Assembly: GCF_024807945.1 (NCBI RefSeq)
Contig: NZ_JANUFD010000020.1
Coordinates: 1 to 64,000 of the forward strand
Origin: Pseudomonas sp. JUb42
Lineage (GTDB): Bacteria > Pseudomonadota > Gammaproteobacteria > Pseudomonadales > Pseudomonadaceae
Direction: 5' to 3'
Length of the DNA: 64,000 bases
Shown here: piece after piece, positions 52,270 to 61,602 of the stretch
Layout of the letters: every line of letters starts with the position of its first letter
How positions within the stretch are numbered: the first letter of the stretch is position 1
Made by a program: the position numbers and the translations under genes
Notes under the pieces: model-generated
The model's database searches: none
Told to the model about the DNA's origin: nothing
Seen by the model: only the letters and a program-made list of their open reading frames with translations

Positions 52270-52300
52270 CAAGAAGCCCGGCTCATGCCGGGCTTCTTCA
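52270..52300 (+). terminator. Terminator after oprD
   Basis: AAGAAGCCCGGC/GCCGGGCTTCTT stem with loop TCAT, followed by CATTT. Strong hairpin with a modest T run. Confidence 0.88.
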
Positions 52301-52404
52301 TTTATGGGGTAAAGCCCTCGACAGAGCCCTTGCCCTGTACGGGGATAAATCATCCCCGTACAATCACCGGTCATTTCTAGTTCAGCAACCGACAACGGCC
52401 TACC

Positions 52405-54120
52405 ATGCGTACCAGTCAATATTTGCTCGCCACACAGAAAGAAACGCCTTCCGATGCGGTCGTAGTCAGTCACCAGCTGATGCTGCGTGCCGGCATGATC
52501 CGCAAACTCGCTTCCGGCCTCTACACCTGGCTGCCCATGGGCTTGCGTGTATTGCGCAAGGTCGAAGCTGTCGTTCGTGAAGAAATGGACGCTGCTGGGG
52601 CACTGGAAGTATTGATGCCGGGTATCCAGCCTGCTGAACTGTGGCAGGAATCGGGACGCTGGGAACAGTACGGCCCTGAACTGATGCGCCTGACCGACCG
52701 TCACCAGCGCGACTTCTGCCTGGGCCCGACCCACGAAGAAGTGATCACCGACCTGGCTCGTAACGAGTTGAACAGCTACAAACAGCTGCCAATCAACCTG
52801 TATCAGATCCAGACCAAATTCCGCGACGAAATCCGCCCGCGTTTCGGCTTGATGCGTGGCCGCGAATTCGTCATGAAGGACGCCTACTCTTTCCACGCCG
52901 ACCATGCCTCGCTGCAACAGACTTACGATCGCATGCACCTGGCGTACTGCAACGTCTTCAGCCGCCTGGGCCTGAAATTCCGCCCGGTCGAAGCCGATAA
53001 CGGCTCCATCGGCGGCGCCGGTTCCCATGAGTTCCACGTATTGGCCGAGTCCGGCGAAGACGATATCGTCTTCAGCAATGGCTCCGAGTACGCCGCGAAC
53101 ATCGAGAAAGCCGAAGCCGTGCCACGGGAAACTTCCCGCCCTGCACCGACGCAAGAGCTGACACTGGTCGATACCCCGAACGCCAAGACCATTGCGCAAC
53201 TGGTCGAAGGCTACAACTTGCCGATCGAAAAGACCGTCAAGACCCTGGTGGTTCATGCTGCCGAAGAAGGCAAGCTGATCGCCCTGATCATCCGTGGCGA
53301 CCACGAGCTCAACGAGATCAAGGCCGCCAAGCAGGAAGGCGTTGCCAGCCCGCTGGTCATGGCCAGTGAAGCAGAACTGCGCGACGCCATCGGCGCCGGT
53401 GCCGGCTCCCTTGGCCCGCTGAACCTGCCACTGCCGTGCATCATCGACCGCTCGGTTGCCTTGATGAGCGATTTTGGAGTCGGCGCCAACATCGATGACA
53501 AGCACTACTTCGGCGTCAACTGGGAGCGCGACCTGCCCGTGCCGGTCGTTGCCGACCTGCGCAACGTCGTCTCCGGCGACCCAAGCCCGGACGGCAAAGG
53601 CACGCTGGAAATCAAGCGCGGCATCGAAGTCGGTCACATCTTCCAGCTGGGCACCAAGTATAGCGACGCGATGAAGTGCCAGGTATTGGGCGAGAACGGC
53701 AAGCCGGTCAACCTGTCCATGGGTTGCTATGGCATTGGCGTTTCCCGCGTCGTTGCCGCAGCCATCGAGCAGAACAGCGATGCCAACGGCATTATCTGGA
53801 ATGACGCCCTGGCGCCTTTCCATATCGCCCTGGTACCCCTGCGCTACGAGACCGATGCCGTTCGCGAGGCTACCGACAAACTCTACGCCGACCTCAAGGC
53901 GGCCGGTTTCGACGTGCTGCTGGATGATCGCGACAAGAAAACCAGCCCGGGCAACAAGTTTGCCGACATGGAGCTGATCGGCATCCCGCACCGCATCGTG
54001 GTCAGCGACCGCGGCCTGGCCGAAGGCACCATCGAGTACAAGAGCCGTACCGCGTCCGAAGCTCAGGCTCTGCCTATCGCTGAAGTACTGTCGTTCATCA
54101 AGGGTCACATCAAGCGCTGA
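52405..54120 (+). CDS. proS: Prolyl-tRNA synthetase
   Basis: A 571-residue bacterial-type class II synthetase. Catalytic motifs include GLYTWLPMGLRVLRKVE, the GPTHEEVITDL motif and RFGLMRGREFVMKDAYSFH. A YbaK-like editing insertion spans about 224-405 (AGSLGPLNLPLPCIIDRS). The C-terminal anticodon domain includes DDRDKKTSPGNKFADMELIG. Length is normal. Confidence 0.97.
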   Translation: MRTSQYLLATQKETPSDAVVVSHQLMLRAGMIRKLASGLYTWLPMGLRVLRKVEAVVREEMDAAGALEVLMPGIQPAELWQESGRWEQYGPELMRLTDRHQRDFCLGPTHEEVITDLARNELNSYKQLPINLYQIQTKFRDEIRPRFGLMRGREFVMKDAYSFHADHASLQQTYDRMHLAYCNVFSRLGLKFRPVEADNGSIGGAGSHEFHVLAESGEDDIVFSNGSEYAANIEKAEAVPRETSRPAPTQELTLVDTPNAKTIAQLVEGYNLPIEKTVKTLVVHAAEEGKLIALIIRGDHELNEIKAAKQEGVASPLVMASEAELRDAIGAGAGSLGPLNLPLPCIIDRSVALMSDFGVGANIDDKHYFGVNWERDLPVPVVADLRNVVSGDPSPDGKGTLEIKRGIEVGHIFQLGTKYSDAMKCQVLGENGKPVNLSMGCYGIGVSRVVAAAIEQNSDANGIIWNDALAPFHIALVPLRYETDAVREATDKLYADLKAAGFDVLLDDRDKKTSPGNKFADMELIGIPHRIVVSDRGLAEGTIEYKSRTASEAQALPIAEVLSFIKGHIKR

Positions 54121-54135
54121 TAGCCTGATGTGAAA

Positions 54136-54169
54136 GGCCGCCGCAGTCGTCAAATCGAGTGCGGCGGCC
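54136..54169 (+). terminator. Hairpin after proS
   Basis: GGCCGCCGCA pairs with TGCGGCGGCC around a 14-base loop. There is no T tract, so termination efficiency is uncertain. Confidence 0.55.
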
Positions 54170-54207
54170 AACCTGAACGACACGTTTTATCCGCCTCAAG
54201 AGATCTC

Positions 54208-55155
54208 ATGTTCAAGCGAAGCCCCCCCTGCCTCGGTGGCGCGATACTCTGCGGCACTCTGCTCATGAGCGGTTGTGCCAACCAGATGTCACAGCGCAGC
54301 GAGCACGAAGAGCGCGTCGAGCGCAAACTCACTGAGCACGTACTGCAAGTGGATATGGGCGAGCCCCAGACCCTCGAGCTGCCGCAACGTCGCGTGCGTA
54401 TCCATGAGTTCAAGACTTTTGAAGTCAAAGAATTCGATGTAACCCGTCACTATGACCGCTATACCCCCTATCAACCCTGGCGTGAAATCTACGAGATTCC
54501 CCTGGGCGCGGTAGCCGTGGTCGCAGGTATCGGCGCCAATATTGCCAATGTAGTTGCCTTCGGCCACCTGCCGGACAGCATGACCAAGGATTGGCTCAGT
54601 TACGGTCTGGCCGGCTTGAACCCATTCATGAACGCGCCGTCCCACGGCCGTGCGCAACAAAACCTGGCCGGTATCGATGAAGTACAGCGCGATTCCCGGA
54701 TCGAAAAGTCCAATCTGCCGTGGAACGAGCGCCCGGTACTGGTCAAGGCCGGTAGCGAAACCCATGAGCTGAGCACGGACCGTAACGGTGTGCTGCGCCT
54801 GAACCTGCTGGACAGCCCGTTCGCCGAGCAAGACCTGAGCCGTGTGACGCGCCTGTATGTCAGCGTCGAAGATGATCAGGACAACACCCACGGCGATGCC
54901 ACTCTGCCCATCAGCAGCACCTTGCGCGGCAAGCTGCTGGAGGCGCATGCCCTGATCTACGACGACCTGGAAGATGACGAAGTCAGTCAGTGGGTGCACC
55001 GGGTCAAACGCCTTTCCGAGTTGGGGCTGGAAGAACAGGCCAGCGAATTGGAACAAAGCCTGATCGACATGACCCGCAACGATCCGCAGTTGCAGCATGA
55101 GCTGATCAAGTCCCTGGCCAGGGATGCAGGGCGGTTGGTGGCGTTGCCGAATTGA
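54208..55155 (+). CDS. Conserved lipoprotein of unknown function
   Basis: A 315-residue predicted lipoprotein: signal and lipobox LLMSGC with C23. A hydrophobic stretch PLGAVAVVAGIGANIANVVAFG at about 112-132 could contact or cross a membrane. The C-terminal third is acidic and helical. It corresponds by position to the hypothetical gene between proS and dinB in PAO1. ATG at 54208 is preferred over 54130, which would prefix a charged tail before the signal peptide. No function can be assigned. Confidence 0.8.
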   Translation: MFKRSPPCLGGAILCGTLLMSGCANQMSQRSEHEERVERKLTEHVLQVDMGEPQTLELPQRRVRIHEFKTFEVKEFDVTRHYDRYTPYQPWREIYEIPLGAVAVVAGIGANIANVVAFGHLPDSMTKDWLSYGLAGLNPFMNAPSHGRAQQNLAGIDEVQRDSRIEKSNLPWNERPVLVKAGSETHELSTDRNGVLRLNLLDSPFAEQDLSRVTRLYVSVEDDQDNTHGDATLPISSTLRGKLLEAHALIYDDLEDDEVSQWVHRVKRLSELGLEEQASELEQSLIDMTRNDPQLQHELIKSLARDAGRLVALPN

Positions 55156-55220
55156 CCTGGTGGGCGCAAACGGGTTGCGCTTGCTGCAAATGCGCAATTG
55201 TCTGAATTGGAATGATCCCG

Positions 55221-55310
55221 GTGGGACCGGCTTCAGCCGGGAAGGGGGCGGTACGTCCGCTACATTTGTATGATTCGAAATGACGCCTTCCCGGCTAAAG
55301 CCGGTCCCAC
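55221..55310. repeat. REPIN, ACCGGCTTTAGCCGGGAAG arm type
   Basis: Inverted arms at 55221-55244 and 55287-55310 with one mismatch, same arm family as 20712-20800. The loop carries GCGGTACGTCCG, a variant of the TACATCC core. Confidence 0.9.
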
Positions 55311-55326
55311 AACCGCGCAGCCGTCT

Positions 55327-56388
55327 CTAACGGGTAAACAACTCCAGCTGTTCATGAGCGGCACGCAAATCGTGCAGGCGCACGCCAATCCCCAACAGCC
55401 GTACCGGCTTGCCGCCCCGGGCAAAGGCTTGGCTGAGCAAGTGCTCATAACTGCCCAGGTGCCGCCCTGCTCCCGACTGCTCAAGGGTGGTCTGGGTAAA
55501 ATCGTGGAATTTCACTTTAACGAAGGGTTTACCCGGTCGGTAATGATCTGCGATGCGCTCCATGCGCACCTCGAGGGTTTCCAACAGGGCTGGGAGTTTT
55601 TCCAGACAACTCGCCAGATCAGGTAAATCCGTGTCGTAGGTATTTTCCACGCTCACGGACTGACGGCGACTGTCGTTCTGCACCGGCCGCTCATCGATCC
55701 CACGTGCCAACCCCCACAACCTTTCACCAAAACTGCCAAATTCCCGCACCAGCGCCAGCTTGCTCCAGCCGCGCAAGTCCGTGCAGCTGATAATGCCCAG
55801 GCGTCCGAGCTTGTCGGCGGTGACCTTGCCAACGCCGTGCAGCTTGCTCACCGGCAATTGGGCAACGAAATCCTCGACCTGATCAGGGGTAATGACAAAC
55901 AGGCCGTTGGGTTTTTTCCAGTCACTGGCGATCTTGGCCAGAAACTTGTTGGGCGCGACCCCGGCCGACACGGTGATATGCAACTGGTTGGAGACCCGCC
56001 GACGAATATCCTGGGCAATGCGCGTCGCACTGCCGGAGAAATGACTGGCATCAGACACATCCAGATAAGCCTCATCCAGGGACAAGGGCTCGATCAGGTC
56101 GGTGTAGTCACGAAAGATCGTCTGGATTTCCCTGGATGCTTCTTTATAGGCATCCATACGCGGCTTGACGATGGTCAGGTCAGGACACAGCTTCAAGGCG
56201 TGCCGGGATGACATGGCCGAGCGCACGCCATAGGCCCGTGCTTCGTAGTTGCAGGTCGCAATGACGCCCCGGCGGTCCGCCGAGCCGCCCACGGCCAGTG
56301 GCTTGGCCGCCAGACTCGGGTCGTCGCGCATCTCGATGGCTGCATAGAAGCAGTCACAGTCGACATGAATGATTTTACGCTGCGTCAT
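55327..56388 (-). CDS. dinB: DNA polymerase IV
   Basis: A 353-residue Y-family translesion polymerase. Catalytic acidic residues are in HVDCDCFYAAIE and SLDEAYLDVS; a HhH region KLHGVGKVTADKLG and the little-finger domain with FGSFGERLWGLARGIDERPV follow. MTQRKIIHVDCD at 56388 matches the family start; a longer frame to 56448 is present but exceeds the usual length. No SD or LexA box was clear upstream. Ends next to a REPIN. Confidence 0.95.
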   Translation of the reverse strand: MTQRKIIHVDCDCFYAAIEMRDDPSLAAKPLAVGGSADRRGVIATCNYEARAYGVRSAMSSRHALKLCPDLTIVKPRMDAYKEASREIQTIFRDYTDLIEPLSLDEAYLDVSDASHFSGSATRIAQDIRRRVSNQLHITVSAGVAPNKFLAKIASDWKKPNGLFVITPDQVEDFVAQLPVSKLHGVGKVTADKLGRLGIISCTDLRGWSKLALVREFGSFGERLWGLARGIDERPVQNDSRRQSVSVENTYDTDLPDLASCLEKLPALLETLEVRMERIADHYRPGKPFVKVKFHDFTQTTLEQSGAGRHLGSYEHLLSQAFARGGKPVRLLGIGVRLHDLRAAHEQLELFTR

Positions 56389-56585
56389 CGAGGCCATGAG
56401 TATGAGGGGAATGGTCGCCAGTATCTCATTCACATGGAAATGTGCCACTTATCGCCGATCGACAACCCGCCGAGCAGCACTGAAAAAAACGCTATGACGC
56501 CCGCCCGGCAAGCCCTCACAGCGTTTACGGGCTTTTTTCTGGAGAGCTAAGCACTTGAAGAAAAAGCCTTTTTTCGAAATAAGCA

Positions 56586-56613
56586 TTGACAGCCCAGCGT
56601 TCCTCTGTAGAAT
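56586..56613 (+). promoter_or_regulatory. Promoter of the first initiator tRNA gene
   Basis: Perfect TTGACA (56586-56591), 16-base spacer, TAGAAT (56608-56613), followed by a GC-rich discriminator GCCGCC typical of stringent stable-RNA promoters. Confidence 0.85.
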
Positions 56614-56626
56614 GCCGCCACACAGA

Positions 56627-56703
<77 letters not shown>

Positions 56704-56713
56704 AACATCAAAA

Positions 56714-56742
56714 AAGGCTACTCGAAAGAGTGGCCTTTTTTG
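56714..56742 (+). terminator. Terminator of tRNA-fMet copy 1
   Basis: AAGGCTACTC, loop GAAA, GAGTGGCCTT then TTTT. A standard rho-independent terminator. Confidence 0.9.
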
Positions 56743-56774
56743 TTTTCGCGCAGAATCCTCATCGCGCAGAGGCA

Positions 56775-56866
56775 TGTGGGAGCGAATTCATTCGCGAAAG
56801 CGGCGCTCCAGACGATGAATACCCATTGAATGTACCGGCCTCTTCGCGAATGAATTCGCTCCCACA
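56775..56866. repeat. REPIN between the two tRNA-fMet genes
   Basis: Perfect arms of the GAGCGAATTCATTCGCGAA type at 56775-56798 and 56843-56866. The loop, read in reverse, begins GAGGCCGGTACATTCAATG. Confidence 0.9.
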
Positions 56867-56971
56867 ATCGCTCCCTTAGCGAATTAGCTGCTGCAAAAAG
56901 ATCTTTGCAAACCGCCACTTAGCCAATGAGAACGATTCACCCGCTAATTTGCAGGCTTTTTGCATTAACGG

Positions 56972-56999
56972 TTGACAGCTCGCCGTTCGGCTGTAGAAT
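56972..56999 (+). promoter_or_regulatory. Promoter of the second initiator tRNA gene
   Basis: TTGACA (56972-56977), 16-base spacer, TAGAAT (56994-56999), GCCGCC. The same elements and spacing as copy 1, with a diverged spacer. Confidence 0.85.
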
Positions 57000-57012
57000 G
57001 CCGCCACACAGA

Positions 57013-57089
<77 letters not shown>

Positions 57090-57099
57090 AACATAAAGA

Positions 57100-57129
57100 A
57101 AGGCTACTCGAAAGAGTGGCTTTTTTTTT
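57100..57129 (+). terminator. Terminator of tRNA-fMet copy 2
   Basis: AAGGCTACTC, GAAA, GAGTGGCTTT followed by T7. The same hairpin as copy 1 with a small difference. Confidence 0.9.
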
Positions 57130-57272
57130 GCCCGATCGAAAGGTGGCTGAACAGCAGCGCTAAATGCTTGTCAGAGAAGGCACTTTGGCAAACCCTGTGA
57201 AACCTGAACGCCATGCTTGTATCGTAATATTTCCAAGGGCGACAGTTTTTGCACATCCTGCCGATAATTTTT

Positions 57273-57421
57273 TTACCAGCAGTCACGATACTGCTCGAAC
57301 GTGAAAACGTATCCGCTCCATTCGCTCGTTAGACGTTGACGCGCTAACATCTCGAAATATTCTTTGCGTAGGGATTGGTAAGTTGGCTGTATACCTCCAT
57401 CCTGTCGCGCACGATCCAAGG
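57273..57421 (-). other. Possible remnant of a small gene upstream of mprF
   Basis: The minus frame ending at TAA 57273-57275 reads like protein (IQPTYQSLRKEYFEMLARQR, then YVFTFEQYRDCW). It has no ATG start before it runs into mprF antisense. I do not recognise a family. It could be the tail of a lost gene or chance. The rest of the gap 57130-57429 shows only AAGGAG before mprF. Confidence 0.3.
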
Positions 57422-57429
57422 AGTGATTG

Positions 57430-60075
57430 ATGCGCGATAACCCGTCAGATTTCAATGAAGAAGCAGTAGCGGCGAACCCACCGATTACGTCTCCCCGTCT
57501 GCACTGGCTCGATCTATTGAGCAAGTATCGCCAACCCATCGGGCTGGGCGTCACGCTCCTGCTGTTCGCCATCGCTCTGATCGCCTGTCGGCACATGCTG
57601 ATCGAAATGGACCTCGACGCCCTGCACGACTCGCTGTTGAGCGTCCCCCTGCCCTCTTTGGGCGGCGCCGTGCTCGCCACCGTGGTCGGCTTCGTCATCC
57701 TGCTGGGTTATGAACTCTCGGCCAGTCGTTACGCCAATGTGCAGTTACCGGCCAAAACCCTGGTGTTGGGCGGCTTCACCGCTTTTGCCATCGGTAACGC
57801 CGTCGGCCTGTCGATGCTCTCGGGCGGTTCGGTACGCTATCGGTTGTACTCACGGCACGGCCTGGGCGCCATAGAAGTCGCCCGCATGACTCTGTTCGCC
57901 AGCCTGTCCCTGGGCAGTGCGCTGCCGCCCCTGGCCGCCCTGGCCATGCTCGCCGACCTGTCCGACGCCTCCTTGGCGCTGCATCTGCCGGTCGACGTGC
58001 TTGCTGCCATCGCTATCGCGGTCCTGCTGCTGGGCACGCTGGCGGCGGTCATGCTTTATCGTCGGCGCCTGCCTGAGCAGACTATCCCTCACAACCTGCT
58101 GGTGCGGATCGGTCGTCGTACCCTGCGTCTGCCGAGCACGCGCCTGACCCTGATGCAGTTGGTCATCACGGCTCTGGATGTTGCCGCAGCCGCCACCGTG
58201 CTGTATCTGCTGTTGCCACAGTCGCCGCCGTTCGCCGCGTTCCTGCTGGTCTACCTGCTGGCTCTGGCTGCTGGTGTACTGAGCCATGTGCCCGGTGGTG
58301 TGGGGGTGTTCGAGGCCATTCTGCTGGCCGCCTTCGCCAACGAACTCGGTGCCGCGCCTCTGGCCGCAGCGCTGCTGCTCTATCGCCTGATTTACGTGGT
58401 GCTGCCGCTGCTGGTGGCGTGTCTGGTCCTGCTGTTCAACGAAGCTCAGCGCTTGCTGCCGACCCGTCAGGCGATGCGCGTGGCGTCCGGTCTGGCGGCG
58501 CCGATCCTGGCCCTGCTGGTATTCCTTTCCGGCGTTGTGTTGCTGTTCTCAGGCTCCACGCCGGAAATCGACACGCGCCTTGAATACGTCGGCTTCATGA
58601 TTCCGCACCGCCTGATCGATGCCTCGCACTTTGTCGCCAGCCTGGTTGGCGTGCTCTGTCTGCTGCTGGCCCAGGGCCTGCGTCGGCGCCTGTCAGCGGC
58701 CTGGATGCTGACCCTCGGTCTGCTCGTTGCCGGCGCCGTACTGTCAATGCTCAAGGGCTTCGACTGGGAAGAAGCCAGCATGCTGGTGATCACTGCCTGC
58801 CTGCTGGCCGTATTCCGCCGCTCGTTCTATCGCCCCAGCCGCCTGCTTGAACTGCCTTTCTCCGGCCTGTACCTGATGGCCAGCGTCTGCGTGGTCGGTG
58901 CATCCATCTGGCTGCTGCTGTTCGCCTATCAGGACGTCCCCTACAGCCATCAGCTGTGGTGGCAGTTCACGCTCGATGCTGACGCCCCGAGAGCCCTGCG
59001 CTCGGCGCTGGGCAGTGCGGTGTTGCTGGTGATTGTGTCCCTGACCTGGCTGCTGCGTACCGCGCGCCCGGTGATCAAGCTGCCTGACGCCGCCGAACTG
59101 GCCAAGGCCGCCGAGATCGTCAAGGCCTCGGCCCAGCCTGATGGTGGCCTGGCCCTGACCGGTGACAAGGCGATCCTGCTGCACCCCAGCGGTAATGCCT
59201 TTTTAATGTACTCGCACCGTGGCCGCAGTCTGGTGGCTCTGTACGATCCTATTGGCCCGACCCAACAGCGCGCCGAACTGATCTGGCAGTTCCGCGATCT
59301 GTGCGACGTGCACCATGCCCGCCCGGTGTTCTATCAGGTTCGCGCGGAAAATCTGCCGTTCTACATGGACATCGGCCTGACCGCGATCAAGCTCGGCGAA
59401 GAGGCGCGGGTTGACCTGCTTCGCTTCGATATCGACGCCAAGGGCAAGGAGATGAAGGACCTGCGCTACACCTGGAACCGCGGCGGCCGTGATGGCCTGT
59501 CCCTGGAAATCCATGAACCGGGCCAGGCACCGCTGGAAGAACTGAAGATCATTTCCGATGCCTGGCTCACCGGCAAGAACGTACGCGAGAAAGGCTTCTC
59601 CCTAGGCCGTTTCAGCCCCGAGTACCTGCAATATTTCCGCGTGGCGATCATTCGTTTCGAAGGCAAGCCTGTGGCCTTCGCCAACCTGCTGGAGACCTCG
59701 CGCAAGGATCTGGCCAGCCTCGACCTGATGCGTGCGCATCCCGAGGCGCCGAAGCTGACCATGGAATTCATGATGGTCGGCCTGATATTGCACTACAAAC
59801 AAAACGGTTATGGACGCTTCAGCTTGGGCATGGTGCCCTTATCCGGCTTGCAGCCACGACGTGGTGCGCCCCTGACTCAGCGTCTCGGCTCAATGGTCTT
59901 CCGCCGTGGCGAACAGCTGTACAACTTCCAGGGGCTGCGCCGCTTCAAAGACAAATTCCAGCCTGACTGGGAACCTCGTTATATGGCCGTGCCGGCAGGA
60001 CTCGATCCTCTCGTGGCACTGGCTGACACCGCCGCCCTGATTGCGGGCGGCCTGACTGGATTGGTGAAACGCTGA
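57430..60075 (+). CDS. mprF: Aminoacyl-phosphatidylglycerol synthase (MprF/A-PGS type)
   Basis: An 881-residue membrane enzyme. About 14 hydrophobic segments lie in residues 35-550, then a cytoplasmic DUF2156 GNAT-like catalytic domain at about 555-875 (PLSGLQPRRGAPLTQRLGS near the end). It transfers an aminoacyl group from tRNA to phosphatidylglycerol, altering membrane charge and resistance to cationic peptides and acid. In P. aeruginosa the orthologue in this setting (PA0920) makes alanyl-PG. ATG at 57430 with AAGGAG 6 nt upstream is chosen over TTG 57427. Its stop overlaps the hydrolase start by one base. Confidence 0.93.
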   Translation: MRDNPSDFNEEAVAANPPITSPRLHWLDLLSKYRQPIGLGVTLLLFAIALIACRHMLIEMDLDALHDSLLSVPLPSLGGAVLATVVGFVILLGYELSASRYANVQLPAKTLVLGGFTAFAIGNAVGLSMLSGGSVRYRLYSRHGLGAIEVARMTLFASLSLGSALPPLAALAMLADLSDASLALHLPVDVLAAIAIAVLLLGTLAAVMLYRRRLPEQTIPHNLLVRIGRRTLRLPSTRLTLMQLVITALDVAAAATVLYLLLPQSPPFAAFLLVYLLALAAGVLSHVPGGVGVFEAILLAAFANELGAAPLAAALLLYRLIYVVLPLLVACLVLLFNEAQRLLPTRQAMRVASGLAAPILALLVFLSGVVLLFSGSTPEIDTRLEYVGFMIPHRLIDASHFVASLVGVLCLLLAQGLRRRLSAAWMLTLGLLVAGAVLSMLKGFDWEEASMLVITACLLAVFRRSFYRPSRLLELPFSGLYLMASVCVVGASIWLLLFAYQDVPYSHQLWWQFTLDADAPRALRSALGSAVLLVIVSLTWLLRTARPVIKLPDAAELAKAAEIVKASAQPDGGLALTGDKAILLHPSGNAFLMYSHRGRSLVALYDPIGPTQQRAELIWQFRDLCDVHHARPVFYQVRAENLPFYMDIGLTAIKLGEEARVDLLRFDIDAKGKEMKDLRYTWNRGGRDGLSLEIHEPGQAPLEELKIISDAWLTGKNVREKGFSLGRFSPEYLQYFRVAIIRFEGKPVAFANLLETSRKDLASLDLMRAHPEAPKLTMEFMMVGLILHYKQNGYGRFSLGMVPLSGLQPRRGAPLTQRLGSMVFRRGEQLYNFQGLRRFKDKFQPDWEPRYMAVPAGLDPLVALADTAALIAGGLTGLVKR

Positions 60076-61439
60076 TGATTCAACGCTACTGGCGATTTTT
60101 GCTTGCAGCCCTGGTTATTCTCGTAGTGGCACTGGGCTTCTGGCTGTGGAATCGCCCTGCCCCTCCAGCGGTACTGACACGCACCACCCTCTCCGATGGT
60201 TCGGCCCTGACGACCGCCACACCTGCGACCCGGGTCAAGACTCAGGTCGCCCTGGCTGTGACCACTGACGACTTTCTCTCGGACAAACAACTGCAGGCAC
60301 TGAGCAAGGACGCCTCGGCGCAGATCATTCAGGTGATCCTGCCCAAGGACAACTGCGTCCTGCAGCAAAAGACCTTCCAGGAAGCCCTCACGCAGATGCA
60401 GGGCGCACCCGACGTGGTTGCCGGCATAGGCCCGGGCGCTACCCTGGCGTGGCGCTGGCTGGCCTCCCAGAACAACGATAAGGCCGAGGCCATCTCGGTC
60501 GGCTTCGTCGTCGAGGTGCCTTCAACAGAGCCAGTCAAGCCGCTGGAGCCCGATGAAATTCCACCGGTCATCTGCGACACACCCTTGCCGCAAAAGGCGC
60601 CTCACGGTCACTGGATGGTGGCCTGGAACGATCAGCCCGATGATGTCCCGGCCGCATTCGTTCGCGACCAACCCAATGCCGACACCAGTATCAGCGACTA
60701 CGACATCAAACTGCCGCAAGTGCTGAACACCGAACTGCGCCACAAGCTGGTCGGCGAGAACGACAGCGGCGGCCTGGGCGTCCCTACCGTGGAAGTGCCG
60801 GCCGCTGCAGGCCCGAACTCCGACACCGTGACCCTGTTCATGTCCGGCGATGGCGGCTGGCGCGACCTGGACAAAGTGGTCGCCGGGGATATGGCCGGCA
60901 TGGGCTATCCCGTAGTCGGCATCGACACCCTGCGCTATTACTGGGAACACAAGACCCCGGAACAGACCGCTGCGGACCTGACTGAAGTGATGGCCCACTA
61001 TCGGCAAAAGTGGGGCGCCAAGCGCTTTATCCTCGCCGGCTACTCCTTCGGCGCAGATGTGATGCCGGCGATCTACAACCGCCTGCCTGCCGACGACCAG
61101 AACCGTATCGCCGGCATTATCCTGCTGGCCTTCGCCCGTACCGGCAGCTTCGAGATCCACGTCGGTGGCTGGCTGGGCAGTGCAGGCAAGGAAGCCACTA
61201 CCGGCGAGGAAATGGCCAAACTGCCTGGCGACAAGGTGCTGTGCGTCTACGGCATCGAGGAGAAGGATGAAAGCGGCTGCACCGACAAGACAGCAGTGGG
61301 CGAGAAGCTGCAACTGCCCGGCGGCCACCACTTCGACGAGAACTACCCGGCTCTGGCCAAGCGCCTGATCGCCGTGATCAACAAGTGGCAGGCAAAGGCG
61401 GCGGCACCCGCACCGGCGGAAACCCCGGCAGCGGAGTAG
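60075..61439 (+). CDS. VirJ/AcvB-type aminoacyl-PG hydrolase
   Basis: A 454-residue periplasmic alpha/beta hydrolase with an N-terminal anchor at about 7-25. The nucleophile S324 lies in GYSFGAD; SGDGGWRDLDK and the late HHFD supply other family motifs. The ATG overlaps the mprF stop (TGATG), so synthesis of the lipid and its removal are coupled. PA0919, in the same place, hydrolyses alanyl-PG in the periplasm. A paralogue is at 13395. Compared with it, this protein has a longer Pro-rich insertion at about 148-170. Confidence 0.92.
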   Translation: MIQRYWRFLLAALVILVVALGFWLWNRPAPPAVLTRTTLSDGSALTTATPATRVKTQVALAVTTDDFLSDKQLQALSKDASAQIIQVILPKDNCVLQQKTFQEALTQMQGAPDVVAGIGPGATLAWRWLASQNNDKAEAISVGFVVEVPSTEPVKPLEPDEIPPVICDTPLPQKAPHGHWMVAWNDQPDDVPAAFVRDQPNADTSISDYDIKLPQVLNTELRHKLVGENDSGGLGVPTVEVPAAAGPNSDTVTLFMSGDGGWRDLDKVVAGDMAGMGYPVVGIDTLRYYWEHKTPEQTAADLTEVMAHYRQKWGAKRFILAGYSFGADVMPAIYNRLPADDQNRIAGIILLAFARTGSFEIHVGGWLGSAGKEATTGEEMAKLPGDKVLCVYGIEEKDESGCTDKTAVGEKLQLPGGHHFDENYPALAKRLIAVINKWQAKAAAPAPAETPAAE

Positions 61440-61450
61440 CGGAGCCGACC

Positions 61451-61522
61451 TGTGGGAGCGAATTCATTCGCGCAAGCGATAGTGAATTCACTGGCCTCTT
61501 CGCGAATGAAGTCGCTCCTACG
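61451..61522. repeat. Degenerate REPIN after virJ
   Basis: Arms of the GAGCGAATTCATTCGCG type at 61451-61474 and 61499-61522 with several changes (GAAGTCGCTCCTA on the right). The loop is shortened to about 24 bases and keeps CTGGCCTC. Two further half-units GAGGTTCGCTC follow. Confidence 0.75.
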
Positions 61523-61551
61523 AGGTTCGCTCCTACGAGGTTCGCTCTAAC

Positions 61552-61590
61552 AAAAAGCCCCCGCAGCTTCACAGCTACGGGGGCTTTTTA
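61552..61590. terminator. Bidirectional terminator between virJ and kup
   Basis: AAAAAGCCCCCGCAG pairs with TACGGGGGCTTTTT around a short loop. A run on the left and T run on the right serve both convergent genes. Confidence 0.92.
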
Positions 61591-61602
61591 TTGACTCCGC
61601 AG

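Noticed and set aside
50615..52270. 551-codon open frame on the minus strand over oprD
   Set aside because: Shadow of a porin gene with strong codon bias; Val/Ala/Gly-rich content only.
52258..54183. 641-codon open frame on the minus strand
   Set aside because: Antisense to proS, no ribosome site and no domain; proS is certain.
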